Assembly: GCF_021353295.2 (NCBI RefSeq) | Contig: NZ_CP120635.1 | Coordinates: 1,791,501 to 1,855,500, forward strand | Source: Pseudodesulfovibrio thermohalotolerans | GTDB lineage: Bacteria > Desulfobacterota > Desulfovibrionia > Desulfovibrionales > Desulfovibrionaceae | Direction of reading: 5' to 3' | DNA: 64,000 nt | In this document: positions 34,663 through 44,098 of the stretch, one piece after another | How positions within the stretch are numbered: the first letter of the stretch is position 1 | Layout: each line of letters starts with the position of its first letter | Position numbers and translations under genes: made by a program | Notes under the pieces: model-generated | Databases searched by the model: none | What the model saw: the letters and a program-made list of their open reading frames with translations, nothing else | What the model was told of the DNA's origin: nothing

Positions 34663-36801
34663 ATGAGTGATATTGTCGACGTTCTCGTCGTGGACGACGA
34701 ACGGATCAACCTCAAGTTGGTAGAGGCCATACTTCGCGGTCAAAACCTCAATTTGATAATGGCCGGTTCCGGCGCGGAAGCCCTTGAGAGGCTCCCGGAG
34801 CACGATTTCGCAGTGGCCCTGCTGGACGTGATGATGCCCGGCATGGACGGTTTCGAGCTGGCCGAACGGCTTCGGAGTTCGGAGAACGGCAGGAATATTC
34901 CGATCATCTTCATTACCGCCATCAGCAAGGAGGAGCGGCACGTTTTCCACGGCTACGAGCTGGGGGCGGTCGATTATTTGTTCAAGCCCGTGGAGCCGGA
35001 GATTCTGCGCGGCAAGACCAGGATTTTCGCTGAACTGCATCGTCACAAGCGGTCTCTTGTGGAGACGACCAGACGGCTTGAGGCGACTGTTGAGGAATTG
35101 CAGGAATCGCAGAAGGCCCTGGCCCGTTCCGAGCAGCGTTATCGCATGGTCGCCGATTACAACTACGATTGGGAGAGCTGGATCGGTCCCGGGGGAGAAC
35201 TGCGTTACATATCGCCGTCCTGTGAGCGGATCAGCGGCTACGGTCCGCAATGTTTTTTGGACGATCCGGACCTGATGCAGCGCATCGTTCACCGGGAGGA
35301 CGTGGGCAGGTGGATGCAGTTCATGCGGGACGAGACCGTGGGCGACGAGGATAACCTCGATTTCAGGATCAGCGACGTCAACGCCAAGGTAAAGTGGTTG
35401 AGCCTGGTCCGGCATTCCATTTATTCCGACGAGGGCCAGCCGCTTGGCGTCCGGGTGAGTATGCGGGACATCACCAACCGCAAGCTCATTGAGAGCCAGT
35501 TGCAGCACAGCGTTTTTCACGACGCCCTGACAGGTCTTCCCAATCGGGCTCTGTTCCTGGAACGACTTAATCGGGCGGCCGAGCGGTGCGCCCGAACCGG
35601 CGAATATTTCGCGGTTCTGTTTATCGACATAGATCGTTTTCAGGTCGTCAACGATCATTACGGGCACAGCATGGGCGACAAGCTGGTGGTCCGGCTCGGG
35701 GTCAAGCTCCAGCAGTCGGTCCGGTCCATCGACACCGTTGCCCGGTTCGGCGGCGACGAGTTCGGAGTTCTTCTTGAAGACATTCACAGGAAAGGGGACG
35801 CCCGAGCCCTCGTTCGGAAGATATTCGAGTCGTTCAGGGAACCCGTTGAAGTGGATGGGCTTACTTTCGCTCTGTCCGCCAGCATGGGCTACGACATCGG
35901 GTCAGGCATGGACGTGGATTCCGAGAAGGTCGTGCACAACGCGCAGGTGGCCATGAACACCGCCAAGCACCATGGTAAAAACCGTGTCGAGGGGTACGAG
36001 AAGCGGATGCGCGAAGGCATGGTCAACGTCCTGGCCGTGGAGAGCGAACTCAATCGCGCTCTGGATGCCAGGGAGTTCACTGCCTACTATCAGCCCATCG
36101 TCAATTTGGCCGACGGCAGCCTATACGGTTTCGAGGCCCTTGCCAGGTGGAATCATCCGGAACGGGGGCTGGTTGGTCCCGGCGAGTTCATTCCCGTGGC
36201 CGAGGAGACCGGGCAGGTCGTGCAGCTCGGCTCTCAGATATTGGAAGAGGCCTGCGCGGCCATGCAGGAATGGACCCTTCGCCACTCGGGGGCGGAAGGG
36301 CTGACCATCGCCGTGAACATCTCGGCCAAGCAGTTCGCGGAAAGTACCCTGGCCTCGGACGTGGAGCGTATCCTGAAGCAGTCCGGCCTGTCGCCTGGCC
36401 GCCTGAAGCTCGAAATCACCGAGACCGTGGTTATGCTGGACGCGCTCAAGTCGGTCAATCAATTGAAGTCCTTGAAGGACCTCGGTATTTTGTTGTCCAT
36501 AGACGATTTTGGGACCGGGTATTCCTCCATGAGCTATTTGCAGAGGTTTCCCACGGATCAACTCAAGATCGACCTGAGCTTCGTCCAACGGATGGAGTCC
36601 ACTCCGGAAAACATCGAGATAGTCAGGGCTATCGTGAATATGGCCCATTCCCTGCGGCTACGCGTCGTGGCCGAGGGCATCGAGACGGAGAGCCAAAGAG
36701 ACTTGCTTTATTCACTGCAATGCGATTACGGTCAGGGCTACCTGTATTCCCGGCCGCTTCCGAGAGAAGAGGCTGAAGAATTCGTTAAGGATTCCGATTA
36801 G
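34663..36801 (+). CDS. Response regulator with REC-PAS-GGDEF-EAL domains
   Basis: Putative cyclic di-GMP turnover protein of 712 aa. Receiver domain (about residues 5-125) has VVDDERIN and the phosphorylated Asp in LLDVMMPGMDG. A coiled linker leads to a PAS domain (about 165-285). The GGDEF domain (about 290-455) has an intact RFGGDEFGV active site, and the EAL domain (about 460-712) has an intact FEALARWNHP and DDFGTGYSS, so both synthesis and hydrolysis are possible. No histidine kinase lies next to it. ATG 34663 with AGGTG upstream is chosen over longer frames. Confidence 0.92.
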   Translation: MSDIVDVLVVDDERINLKLVEAILRGQNLNLIMAGSGAEALERLPEHDFAVALLDVMMPGMDGFELAERLRSSENGRNIPIIFITAISKEERHVFHGYELGAVDYLFKPVEPEILRGKTRIFAELHRHKRSLVETTRRLEATVEELQESQKALARSEQRYRMVADYNYDWESWIGPGGELRYISPSCERISGYGPQCFLDDPDLMQRIVHREDVGRWMQFMRDETVGDEDNLDFRISDVNAKVKWLSLVRHSIYSDEGQPLGVRVSMRDITNRKLIESQLQHSVFHDALTGLPNRALFLERLNRAAERCARTGEYFAVLFIDIDRFQVVNDHYGHSMGDKLVVRLGVKLQQSVRSIDTVARFGGDEFGVLLEDIHRKGDARALVRKIFESFREPVEVDGLTFALSASMGYDIGSGMDVDSEKVVHNAQVAMNTAKHHGKNRVEGYEKRMREGMVNVLAVESELNRALDAREFTAYYQPIVNLADGSLYGFEALARWNHPERGLVGPGEFIPVAEETGQVVQLGSQILEEACAAMQEWTLRHSGAEGLTIAVNISAKQFAESTLASDVERILKQSGLSPGRLKLEITETVVMLDALKSVNQLKSLKDLGILLSIDDFGTGYSSMSYLQRFPTDQLKIDLSFVQRMESTPENIEIVRAIVNMAHSLRLRVVAEGIETESQRDLLYSLQCDYGQGYLYSRPLPREEAEEFVKDSD

Positions 36802-36845
36802 ATTAACCAGCATTCCACCTGTCTCAACAACTGGAGTCGTTTCCC

Positions 36846-37028
36846 ATGAATCTCAGCGCACCCCAACTGCTCACCTGGATCGTCGGCGTCATTATCGGCC
36901 TTCTCGGTATTCTCATTCAGGTCGACGTCATGTCCATCCCGGCCCTGGAAGACATCGTCAGGCCCTTTTGGCTTGTCGCCACGGGCTTCGTTATCCTGGC
37001 CGTGTCCAATCTCTTTCGCAGTCTGTAA
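36846..37028 (+). CDS. Small two-helix membrane protein
   Basis: Sixty residues: two hydrophobic helices (about 10-24 and 40-55) with a short acidic loop between them. No family recognised. It is followed by a strong terminator. It lies 44 bases after the GGDEF-EAL gene and could be cotranscribed with it. A functionally similar tiny membrane protein lies at 40163. Confidence 0.55.
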   Translation: MNLSAPQLLTWIVGVIIGLLGILIQVDVMSIPALEDIVRPFWLVATGFVILAVSNLFRSL

Positions 37029-37051
37029 CGAAGCGGATTCCACCATGCCGA

Positions 37052-37094
37052 AGACAGGGGCTTGACGAAAAATCGTCAAGCCCCTGTCTTTTTT
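37052..37094 (+). terminator. Strong terminator
   Basis: Seventeen-base-pair perfect stem (37052-37068 with 37073-37089), AAAA loop and T-run to 37094. It ends the upstream unit before the hsp20 gene. Confidence 0.93.
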
Positions 37095-37156
37095 CTTGCG
37101 GGTATTGTACCGTGGAACTGCCTTTAAAATTGATTTGCAATGGAGGGTTAGCGTCA

Positions 37157-37573
37157 ATGGCCGATTTGAAACGGTGGAGCCGCAATGAGATTTCGCGCAT
37201 CCGCAGCGACATGGACCGGCTCTTCGATGACCTGTGTGCGGATTTCAACCTGCCGTCCATGTTCTGCCGCATGGCGGGAGACCTTACCCTACAGGACGAA
37301 GGGAATGCTTTGGTGGTTCGTTTGGAGCTGGGCAACATGGCGCCGGACGATGTGCACGTGGGGGTGACGGAGCGCCTGCTTTCCATAGTCGCCGAGACCC
37401 GGGAATCCGGCCCGGGCCATGCCAGTTCCCATAGCTTCCGCAAGGAATTGCGTCTTCCCTGTCGTATTGATCCCGAGGCGGCCCGGGCGGAGTTCGCCGA
37501 AGGCGTTCTGGTGGTCAGGCTGCCCAAGCGCGCGGCCCCATTCGGATCGAGCGTTGCCATTTCCAGGAAATAA
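37157..37573 (+). CDS. Hsp20 / small heat-shock protein
   Basis: ATP-independent holdase. The alpha-crystallin domain covers about residues 42-132, with NALVVRLELGNMAPDDVHV and the end FAEGVLVVRLPKR that fits the G-x-L-x-x-x-x-P consensus. ATG 37157 is preceded by GGAGG. Length 138 aa. It precedes the Lon-like protease by 17 bases, so chaperone and protease are probably co-expressed. No CIRCE or sigma-32 site was evident in the short upstream space. Confidence 0.88.
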   Translation: MADLKRWSRNEISRIRSDMDRLFDDLCADFNLPSMFCRMAGDLTLQDEGNALVVRLELGNMAPDDVHVGVTERLLSIVAETRESGPGHASSHSFRKELRLPCRIDPEAARAEFAEGVLVVRLPKRAAPFGSSVAISRK

Positions 37574-37590
37574 CCTACGGAGTCGGATAA

Positions 37591-40092
37591 ATGGTCAAGA
37601 AAAGCAAGATATTCGAAGTGCCCGTCGACAAGCTTAAGTGGACGCCCGATCCCAAGCGGCTGTCCATCACATCCACGAACGACCTGGAGCCCCAAAAGGA
37701 CATCATCGGCCAGAAGCGCGGCGTGGAGGCCTTTCGTTTCGGTCTGGGCATGGTCAAGAAAGGCTATAATATTTTCGTCACGGGTCAGCCGGGAACCGGC
37801 CGTCTCTCCACCGTGCGCAAACTGCTCGGCGAAATGGGCAATGGGCAGGCGACCCCGAGCGATCTTTGCTACGTCAATAATTTCAAGCATCCCGAGGCGC
37901 CCATTATGCTCCGGTTCGAACCGGGGCAGGGTGACCGCTTCAAGAAGGACATGCAGAAGTTCTTGGACGATATCAAGCGCGAAGCCCCGCAGCTCTTTGA
38001 GAGCGAGGAATATATCGCCCGCAAGAACGAGATCGCCGAGGCCCATGAAAAAAAGGTCATGAGTTTCTACAAGGCCATCGAGGACCAGGTGAAAGACACC
38101 GGCCTGGTGGTGGTGCGTATGCAGATGGGGCCTATCCAGCGGCCCGACGTGGTTCCGCTGGTGGATGGCGAGCCCAAGCGCATGATCGAGCTGGAGGAGC
38201 TGGTCGACAATGGCCGCTTCCCGCGTGCCGAGTTTGAGAAGTTGCGCGACAAGCGGTTGGAGCTCAAGGAGGAGATCGACCATATCGTCCAGGAGCTGAA
38301 GGGGCTCCAGAAGGCGGTCGGAGAGAAGCACCGCGAGGTGGACCGGCTCATGTTCCTGACTCTGGCCCAGGAGTTTCTCAAGCCTGTGCGGGAGGCATAC
38401 CCCGATGAGAAGGTCGCCAAATACCTCGACTCCGTGCTCGACAACATGGTCGAGGACCTGGATGCGGTCAAGGCGTTGGGCAGCCCCGGCCAGCCCGGTC
38501 CGATCCCCGGCATGGTCATGCCCGGCCCTTCCCCCGAGATGGTCTTCCAGCCGTATCAGGTCAACCTGTTGGTGGACAACGCCGAGATCAAGGGCCCGCC
38601 GGTTATCGTGGAATCCTACCCGACCTACCGCAACCTGTTCGGCTCCATCGAGCGCGTAATGGACCGCATGGGCGGCTGGCATACCGATTACACCAAGATC
38701 AAGGCGGGCTCCTTCGTCAAGGCCAACGGCGGTTATCTGGTCATCAACCTGATGGACGCCATCATGGAGCCGGGCGTGTGGCAGACCCTGAAGCGGGCGC
38801 TCAAGACCGAGCAGATCGAGATCGAGACCTTTGACCCGTATTATTTTATCAGCGCCACGGGGCTGAAGCCCGAACCCATCGACATGGCCGTCAAGGTCGT
38901 CGTCCTCGGCAGCCCGTATCTGTACGCTTTGCTGCGTAACTATGACGAGGACGTAGCCAAGATATTCAAGGTTCGGGCCGACTACGAATCAAGCATGGAC
39001 GTTACCGACGATTCCGTGCTCGATGTGGCCCGGTTCGTACGGGCCGAGGTGGACCGCAACGGCCTCAGGCCCTTTGATGCGGACGGCGTGGCCGCCGTTC
39101 TGGAGGAGGGCGTCCGCTGGGCAGGCAGGCAGGAGAAGATATCCACAGCCTTCCCGGCCCTGGGCGACCTCTTGAGCGAAGCGGATTACTTTGCCGGACG
39201 GGCCGGGGCCGAAGCGGTCTCCGGCGAGCATGTCCGAGAGGCTGTCGAGGCCAAGGTTTACCGCTCCAATCAGGTGGAGGAGCGTATACAGGAGATGATC
39301 GACCGCGGCAGTCTGTTCGTGGACACGGACGGCGAGGTCGTGGGGCAGGTCAATGGGCTTGCCGTATATTCCTTAGGCGACTATATGTTCGGGAAACCTT
39401 CAAGGATCACAGCGGTTACTTCCTTGGGCAAGGAAGGGATCATTAATATCGAGCGCGAGGCGGACATGTCCGGCCCGACTCATAACAAGGGGATGCTCAT
39501 CCTGTCCGGTTTTCTGCGAAGCCGGTTTGCCCAGGACAAGCCCCTGTCCCTTGCGGCAAGCATCGCCTTCGAACAGTCCTACGGCGGTATAGACGGCGAC
39601 TCTGCTTCGTCCACGGAGCTGTACGCATTGCTGTCGAGCTTGTCCGGGGTGCCTCTTCGTCAGTATATCGCCGTTACAGGTTCGGTGAACCAGTATGGCG
39701 AGGTCCAGCCCATCGGCGGCGTGAATCAGAAGATCGAGGGGTTCTATCTCTGCTGCAAGAATGCGGGGCTGACCGGGGAGCAGGGCGTCATGATCCCGCA
39801 TCCTAACGTCAAGGACCTGATGCTCCGCGACGAGGTCATTGAAGCGGTTCGCAAGGGGGTGTTCCACATATGGGCCGTGAAGACCATTGATGAGGGCATT
39901 GAAATCCTGACCGGCAAGAAGGCCGGAGTGCGCGGGAAGAACGGAGCCTATCCGGCCGGGACCATTAACCGGCTGGTGGATGACAAGCTGCGCGAGTTGG
40001 CTGATAAGCTGGCAGCCTTTGGCAAGGACGATCAGAACGGGAAGAAATCTTCCGCCAGGAAATCCGCCAAGGGCAAGCCTGCAAAGAAATAG
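37591..40092 (+). CDS. Lon-like ATP-dependent protease (AAA_32 / S16 family)
   Basis: Predicted ATP-dependent serine protease of 833 aa with the AAA_32 domain at the N-terminus and an S16 Lon protease domain at the C-terminus. The Walker A stretch reads GQPGTGRLST (about residues 65-74), with Arg where Lys is expected. A long coiled insertion (about 110-260) is typical of this group. The protease dyad is intact: Ser in DGDSASSTE (about residue 675) and Lys in VNQKIEGF (about 720). It is not the housekeeping Lon, which lacks the insertion. It lies 17 bases after hsp20. Confidence 0.9.
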   Translation: MVKKSKIFEVPVDKLKWTPDPKRLSITSTNDLEPQKDIIGQKRGVEAFRFGLGMVKKGYNIFVTGQPGTGRLSTVRKLLGEMGNGQATPSDLCYVNNFKHPEAPIMLRFEPGQGDRFKKDMQKFLDDIKREAPQLFESEEYIARKNEIAEAHEKKVMSFYKAIEDQVKDTGLVVVRMQMGPIQRPDVVPLVDGEPKRMIELEELVDNGRFPRAEFEKLRDKRLELKEEIDHIVQELKGLQKAVGEKHREVDRLMFLTLAQEFLKPVREAYPDEKVAKYLDSVLDNMVEDLDAVKALGSPGQPGPIPGMVMPGPSPEMVFQPYQVNLLVDNAEIKGPPVIVESYPTYRNLFGSIERVMDRMGGWHTDYTKIKAGSFVKANGGYLVINLMDAIMEPGVWQTLKRALKTEQIEIETFDPYYFISATGLKPEPIDMAVKVVVLGSPYLYALLRNYDEDVAKIFKVRADYESSMDVTDDSVLDVARFVRAEVDRNGLRPFDADGVAAVLEEGVRWAGRQEKISTAFPALGDLLSEADYFAGRAGAEAVSGEHVREAVEAKVYRSNQVEERIQEMIDRGSLFVDTDGEVVGQVNGLAVYSLGDYMFGKPSRITAVTSLGKEGIINIEREADMSGPTHNKGMLILSGFLRSRFAQDKPLSLAASIAFEQSYGGIDGDSASSTELYALLSSLSGVPLRQYIAVTGSVNQYGEVQPIGGVNQKIEGFYLCCKNAGLTGEQGVMIPHPNVKDLMLRDEVIEAVRKGVFHIWAVKTIDEGIEILTGKKAGVRGKNGAYPAGTINRLVDDKLRELADKLAAFGKDDQNGKKSSARKSAKGKPAKK

Positions 40093-40120
40093 GGCTTTCC
40101 GACATTGATTGAACTACAAC

Positions 40121-40151
40121 AAAAGGGTTGCGGCTCGTCGCAACCCTTTTT
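40121..40151 (+). terminator. Terminator after the Lon-like protease gene
   Basis: Twelve-base-pair stem (40121-40132 with 40139-40150) flanked by A and T runs. Confidence 0.88.
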
Positions 40152-40162
40152 CGAGGTTTTGC

Positions 40163-40330
40163 ATGAATCTGTTGAGACTGAATATCTGGAGGAAGTGCAT
40201 TTTGGGTGGTTTTGTGGTCGCCCTGGCGCTCATGTTTTCCATCGACTGGGGCTATCACTTTCACATTGGCCACGTGGTACGGCTTTTTGTCGGCGCGGCT
40301 GCTTTCTGGCTTGCCGTGGATCGTCTGTAA
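40163..40330 (+). CDS. Very small membrane protein
   Basis: Fifty-five residues with two hydrophobic stretches (about 12-25 and 38-50) after a basic N-terminus (NLLRLNIWRK). ATG 40163 has GAGG 6 bases upstream. No family recognised. It lies just past the terminator of the protease gene, so it may be expressed by read-through or its own promoter. It could be chance, but the helix-loop-helix layout repeats that of the protein at 36846. Confidence 0.4.
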   Translation: MNLLRLNIWRKCILGGFVVALALMFSIDWGYHFHIGHVVRLFVGAAAFWLAVDRL

Positions 40331-40637
40331 CTCGTATTCGATCACGAAAGATCGCAAGAAGTGCGGTCGGTTGAGGGCGTCCCGATCATGTGGGAGAATG
40401 TATTCATCTCCGGCTCGGGGCGTCTTCTTTTGCCGGTCTCGTCGTTTTCTCCAGGGAAAAGGAGAACGCTCGGCATTCGGAGGGGGAGTATCCGGGCGTT
40501 GCTCCGGTGGCTCGTCGTGAATACAGCCGATTCCGCAGCCCGCCAGCGGGTGCATCCTGTGAGGTTATTTCGGAAAAGTGCTTGACCTTTCATTTCTGTG
40601 GGATTAACGAAAACTTTAAAGACAAAAGGAACATTCC
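40331..40637. other. Non-coding stretch before the ilv leader
   Basis: No supported gene. A -35-like TTGACC lies at 40582-40587, but no good -10 box is placed at a normal distance. The promoter of the ilv operon should lie within this stretch. Confidence 0.4.
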
Positions 40638-40748
40638 ATGTTGCGCGTTGAAAACCTCATTTCCATCATCCCCGCCAGCCTAACCGTGGCCAGCGTATGC
40701 GTCGTAGTGGACGTAGTAGTAGGTGGTGTTCATAGGGACGCGCCATAG
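40638..40748 (+). CDS. ilvBN leader peptide (valine-rich)
   Basis: Open frame of 36 codons: ATG at 40638, TAG at 40746, with AAGGA 7 bases upstream. The peptide has ten Val, three Leu and three Ile. Six of the valines lie in two runs of three (codons 22-24 and 26-28) split by one Asp. This is the design of a leader peptide whose ribosome stalls when charged tRNA-Val (and Leu/Ile) is scarce. It is followed 25 bases later by a terminator hairpin and then by ilvB. Too short for most gene finders. Confidence 0.8.
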   Translation: MLRVENLISIIPASLTVASVCVVVDVVVGGVHRDAP

Positions 40749-40773
40749 CGGGATAGGTACAATCGAATTTTAT

Positions 40774-40811
40774 AACCCCCGTCGGTGCGAGCCGGTGGGG
40801 GTTTTATTTTT
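40774..40811 (+). terminator. Transcription attenuator upstream of ilvB
   Basis: Twelve-base-pair stem (40774-40785 with 40792-40803), TGCGAG loop, then TTTTATTTTT. It lies between the valine-rich leader and the ilvB start, so it must be bypassed for ilvBN expression. I could not identify a convincing alternative antiterminator pairing by eye. Confidence 0.85.
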
Positions 40812-40847
40812 GATTCCTACCGGATACGGGGCACACAGGAGGCTAAA

Positions 40848-42524
40848 ATGAAAATGTCAGGTGCGGAAATAATCATTAAATTGCTGGAGCGGCAAGGTGT
40901 GCGGACCATTGCCGGCATCCCGGGCGGGGCGAATCTGCCTCTTTATGACGCCATGGGAAAGAACGGCAATATCAAACACATTTTGACCCGGCATGAACAG
41001 GGGGCCGGGTTCATCGCTCAGGGCATGGCCCGGGTTACTGGCAAACCTGCGGTTTTCTTCGCCACATCCGGCCCGGGCGCGACCAACACCCTGACGGCCA
41101 TCGCCGACGCCAAGCTCGACTCCATCCCGATCATCTGCATTACCGGCCAGGTGCCCTTGTCCATGATAGGCACCGACGCTTTTCAGGAAGTGGACACCTA
41201 CGGGCTGTCCGTTCCCATCACCAAGCACAATTTTCTTGTCCGGTCCGCCGAGGACCTGCTGCGCATCATCCCCGACGCGTTCCGCATCGCCGCCAGCGGC
41301 CGTCCCGGTCCTGTGGTGATCGACGTGCCCAAGGACGTGCAGATGGCCGAGGTTGAGTTCGACGAATGGCCCGAACTCGGTGTCCCGGATGCCACGCCCG
41401 AGCTTTTCCACGGCGAAATCGAACACGCCGCGGCCATGATTAACCGGGCGAAAAGGCCTATCCTCTACCTGGGGGGTGGCGTTATCCTGTCCGATTCTTC
41501 GGCCGAGGCCCTTGCCATGGCCGAGAAGGGGGCCATCCCGTCAGTCCTGACCCTTATGGGGCTGGGGGCCATTCCTTCGGGGCATCCGCTCAATCTCGGT
41601 ATGCTCGGGATGCACGCGGCTCGCTATACCAATCTGGCGCTGGAAGAGTGCGATCTGCTCATAGCCGTGGGCGTGCGTTTCGACGACAGGGCCACGGGCA
41701 AGGTTTCCGAATTCTGCCCCAAGGCCAAGGTCATCCACATGGACATCGATCCGAGCGAGCTGGACAAGATCAAGACCGCCCATGCCTCGGTTCGTGGGGA
41801 TGTGGCCGATGTGCTCAAGGCGCTGTTGCCGCATATCGAGCAAAAAAACAGGGCAGAATGGAACGGCCGCATCGAGTCCCTCAGGACGGCTCATCCCATG
41901 ATCGTCCCGGGCGCGGACGATCCCACCTCGCCCTATGGCGTCATTCTCAAGGCCGCGGAACTGGCCGGGGAGGAAGCCATCGTGTGCACCGACGTGGGGC
42001 AGCATCAGATGCGCACTGCGCAGGTTTATCCCTTCACCCGCCCGCACCGCTGGCTGACCTCCGGCGGTCTCGGAACTATGGGTTTCGGAATGCCCGCCGC
42101 TCTGGGGGCGGCTTTGGCCGCTCCGGACAAGCCGGTCATCTGCTTCTCCGGCGACGGGTCCATCATGATGAACATACAGGACCTGGCCACCGCCATGGAG
42201 TACGACATCCCGATCAAGATCATCCTGACCAACAACAACGCGTTGGGGTTGGTCCGTCAGCAGCAGGATCTTTTCTATGGTCAGCGTTATGTGGCGTCCG
42301 ATTATGACAAGTGTGTCGATTTCATCAAGATCGCCGAGGGGTTTGGAATAAAGGCCTATGATCTGGGCAATTGCGACGACCCTGCGGTCACATTGGCCGA
42401 GGCCATAGCCGCCCCCGGACCGGCGTTGATTCATGTGCCTGTCAGCCCGAATGAGCCGGTTTATCCCATGGTGGCTCCCGGAGCGGCCAATTCCCAGATG
42501 ATCGGAGGAGAAAATCATGTGTAA
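40848..42524 (+). CDS. ilvB: Acetolactate synthase large subunit
   Basis: Thiamine-diphosphate enzyme that makes acetolactate or acetohydroxybutyrate for valine, leucine and isoleucine. The catalytic glutamate is in TRHEQGAGF (about residue 49). The FAD-binding middle domain and the ThDP motif SGDGSIMMN...LTNNNALG (about residues 435-465) are present. ATG 40848 has AGGAGG upstream. Length 558 aa. Its end overlaps ilvN by 8 bases. The leader peptide and attenuator upstream explain its regulation. Confidence 0.95.
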   Translation: MKMSGAEIIIKLLERQGVRTIAGIPGGANLPLYDAMGKNGNIKHILTRHEQGAGFIAQGMARVTGKPAVFFATSGPGATNTLTAIADAKLDSIPIICITGQVPLSMIGTDAFQEVDTYGLSVPITKHNFLVRSAEDLLRIIPDAFRIAASGRPGPVVIDVPKDVQMAEVEFDEWPELGVPDATPELFHGEIEHAAAMINRAKRPILYLGGGVILSDSSAEALAMAEKGAIPSVLTLMGLGAIPSGHPLNLGMLGMHAARYTNLALEECDLLIAVGVRFDDRATGKVSEFCPKAKVIHMDIDPSELDKIKTAHASVRGDVADVLKALLPHIEQKNRAEWNGRIESLRTAHPMIVPGADDPTSPYGVILKAAELAGEEAIVCTDVGQHQMRTAQVYPFTRPHRWLTSGGLGTMGFGMPAALGAALAAPDKPVICFSGDGSIMMNIQDLATAMEYDIPIKIILTNNNALGLVRQQQDLFYGQRYVASDYDKCVDFIKIAEGFGIKAYDLGNCDDPAVTLAEAIAAPGPALIHVPVSPNEPVYPMVAPGAANSQMIGGENHV

Positions 42525-42795
42525 ACAGACTGTTATCGAATTGTCCGTGAATAACCATCCCGGCGTCATGTCTCACATCTGCGGTCTGTTCGCGCGTCGG
42601 GCCTACAACGTCGAAGGCATTGCCTGTATGCCCGTCAATGGCGGTCAGACTAGTAAGATTTGGCTCCTGGTCAACGCTGATGACCGTCTTGACCAGATGA
42701 TAAAGCAGGTGGACAAGTTGGAAGACGTCCTTCTTGTCGAGCGGTACGACAGCGGGCATCCTGTTTTTGCCAAGATGGCCGAATTCGTCCAATAA
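42517..42795 (+). CDS. ilvN: Acetolactate synthase small (regulatory) subunit
   Basis: ACT-domain subunit that gives valine feedback control to the large subunit. Length 92 aa: one ACT domain with [24 protein letters not shown], and no long C-terminal domain, like E. coli IlvN. ATG 42517 lies inside the end of ilvB, preceded by GGAGG. A terminator follows. Confidence 0.92.
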   Translation: MCKQTVIELSVNNHPGVMSHICGLFARRAYNVEGIACMPVNGGQTSKIWLLVNADDRLDQMIKQVDKLEDVLLVERYDSGHPVFAKMAEFVQ

Positions 42796-42818
42796 TCTCT
42801 TTGGGTAATCCTTCCTTC

Positions 42819-42847
42819 AAGGCCGGCGCAAGTCGGCCTTTTTCTTT
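42819..42847 (+). terminator. Terminator after ilvN
   Basis: Stem 42819-42825 with 42834-42840 followed by TTTTTCTTT. Confidence 0.7.
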
Positions 42848-42954
42848 GCTGTCCGGGTTACCAAACGTCATTCGCCCGCGGTGCAGGAAATCATCGGCAA
42901 AGGGGCGGGGCGGCATTTGCGTCGAGCTTATGCTGGAAACTCCTTCAAGAGGGC

Positions 42955-42981
42955 TAAAGATATGGGCGGGACAGCCGATAA
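42955..42981 (+). promoter_or_regulatory. Sigma-28 (FliA) promoter
   Basis: TAAA at 42955-42958, 15 bases, then GCCGATAA at 42974-42981: an exact match to the TAAA-N15-GCCGATAA consensus of flagellar class III promoters. It lies 35 bases upstream of the flagellin-like start codon. Confidence 0.88.
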
Positions 42982-43015
42982 AAATATTGGTGAATTGTAA
43001 TCTGCGGGAGGCGGC

Positions 43016-43861
43016 ATGGCCCTGACCGACATCGAAAAGAGCTTCATCTACGACTATTCGTTGCAGTTGTTGCAGCAGGATATGTTAACCAACCGGCTGT
43101 TCGGCTCGTCGGCCGTCGGTCGGAATCTGCGCAGTCTGGTGCTGGGCGAACCGGCTCGCGCGGCAACCTTCACCAATCCTTTCGAGGAGGCCATCAGCGG
43201 CACCCTGCGCGGGGATGCGGCCGCAGTGCGTCAGGCGGCCCGAAACGTGGGCGAGGCGGCCTCCATGATGGGCGTTGCCCGGACCGGGATGGCTACGATC
43301 GTGGATGCTCTGAACGACATGGAGGACATTATCGACCGGATCGATTCCGGCGAGTTGGACGGCACGAGCAGTGTGGTCCAGGGCGATTTCGACGCGCTCG
43401 CGGACAAGATTTCCGGCGTTGTCTCCAACGCCGATTTCAACGGCATAGCCCTGTTGGACTCTTCCCAATGGGACACGGATCAGGTCGATTCCGACGGTAA
43501 TGTCTATATTCAGTCCAGCAAGGATGGAGGGTTCAACATCACCTTCCATTCCGTGGATATGCCTTCCGGTGGAGTGGGGTGGGCAGACCTGGACGGTGCG
43601 GCTTTGGGTGCGGATGGGGCCCGCGCCACCCAGCTCGGCTACGTCCAGTCACTCCAGAGCGAGATGACGGCCATCACGGACATGTATGGGGGCAAGGAGG
43701 ACAGTCTTCAGGCTCAACAACTCAGCCTTGAGAGCCAGGCCCAGCTTCTGGATCAGGCGGCCCAACTTCGCAAGCCCTCCAATCCGGAGTATTCGCTGGA
43801 ACAACTCCTCGCGGACCTCATTATTCGCGATACCGGCACCATATTCGACGGCACCAGTTGA
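43016..43861 (+). CDS. Flagellin-like protein
   Basis: Protein of 281 aa with flagellin-type helical N-terminal and C-terminal parts. The stretch AISGTLRGDAAAVRQAARNVGEA...RTGMATIVDALNDMEDI resembles the N-terminal D0/D1 helices of flagellins, and the end has QAQQLSLESQAQLLDQAAQL. The leading 40 residues do not fit a standard flagellin start, so it may be a minor filament or hook-associated protein rather than the main filament. GGAGG sits just before ATG 43016. An exact sigma-28 promoter upstream supports a flagellar role. Confidence 0.7.
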   Translation: MALTDIEKSFIYDYSLQLLQQDMLTNRLFGSSAVGRNLRSLVLGEPARAATFTNPFEEAISGTLRGDAAAVRQAARNVGEAASMMGVARTGMATIVDALNDMEDIIDRIDSGELDGTSSVVQGDFDALADKISGVVSNADFNGIALLDSSQWDTDQVDSDGNVYIQSSKDGGFNITFHSVDMPSGGVGWADLDGAALGADGARATQLGYVQSLQSEMTAITDMYGGKEDSLQAQQLSLESQAQLLDQAAQLRKPSNPEYSLEQLLADLIIRDTGTIFDGTS

Positions 43862-43887
43862 TAGTTAGGGCGATATGGCCAGAGCGA

Positions 43888-43916
43888 AACGCCGTTCCTC
43901 CAGGAGCGGCGTTTTC
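43888..43916 (+). terminator. Terminator after the flagellin-like gene
   Basis: Stem of about 9-12 bp around AACGCCG / CGGCGTT with a loop including CCAGG and a short TTTTC tail. Confidence 0.7.
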
Positions 43917-44059
43917 AATATGTGAAACTCCAAGTGGCTTAATCCGGGAGGTCGGTCGGGGAAATTTACAGTTAGTGTCGATGCCTTTGACAAAAGAGAG
44001 GGAGTATTTCGATATGCGGCATATCGTATTATTCTGATGTGATTTTATATCTTCATCTG

Positions 44060-44075
44060 TGGCATGATATATGCT
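44060..44075 (+). promoter_or_regulatory. Candidate sigma-54 promoter
   Basis: TGGCATGATATATGCT keeps the GG-N10-GC spacing and nine of eleven consensus positions. It lies upstream of the PEP-CTERM gene. The predicted start leaves a leader of only about 13 bases, just enough for the ribosome site, which lowers confidence. Confidence 0.4.
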
Positions 44076-44098
44076 TTTCCTTCGGCAAAGGAGGTATT

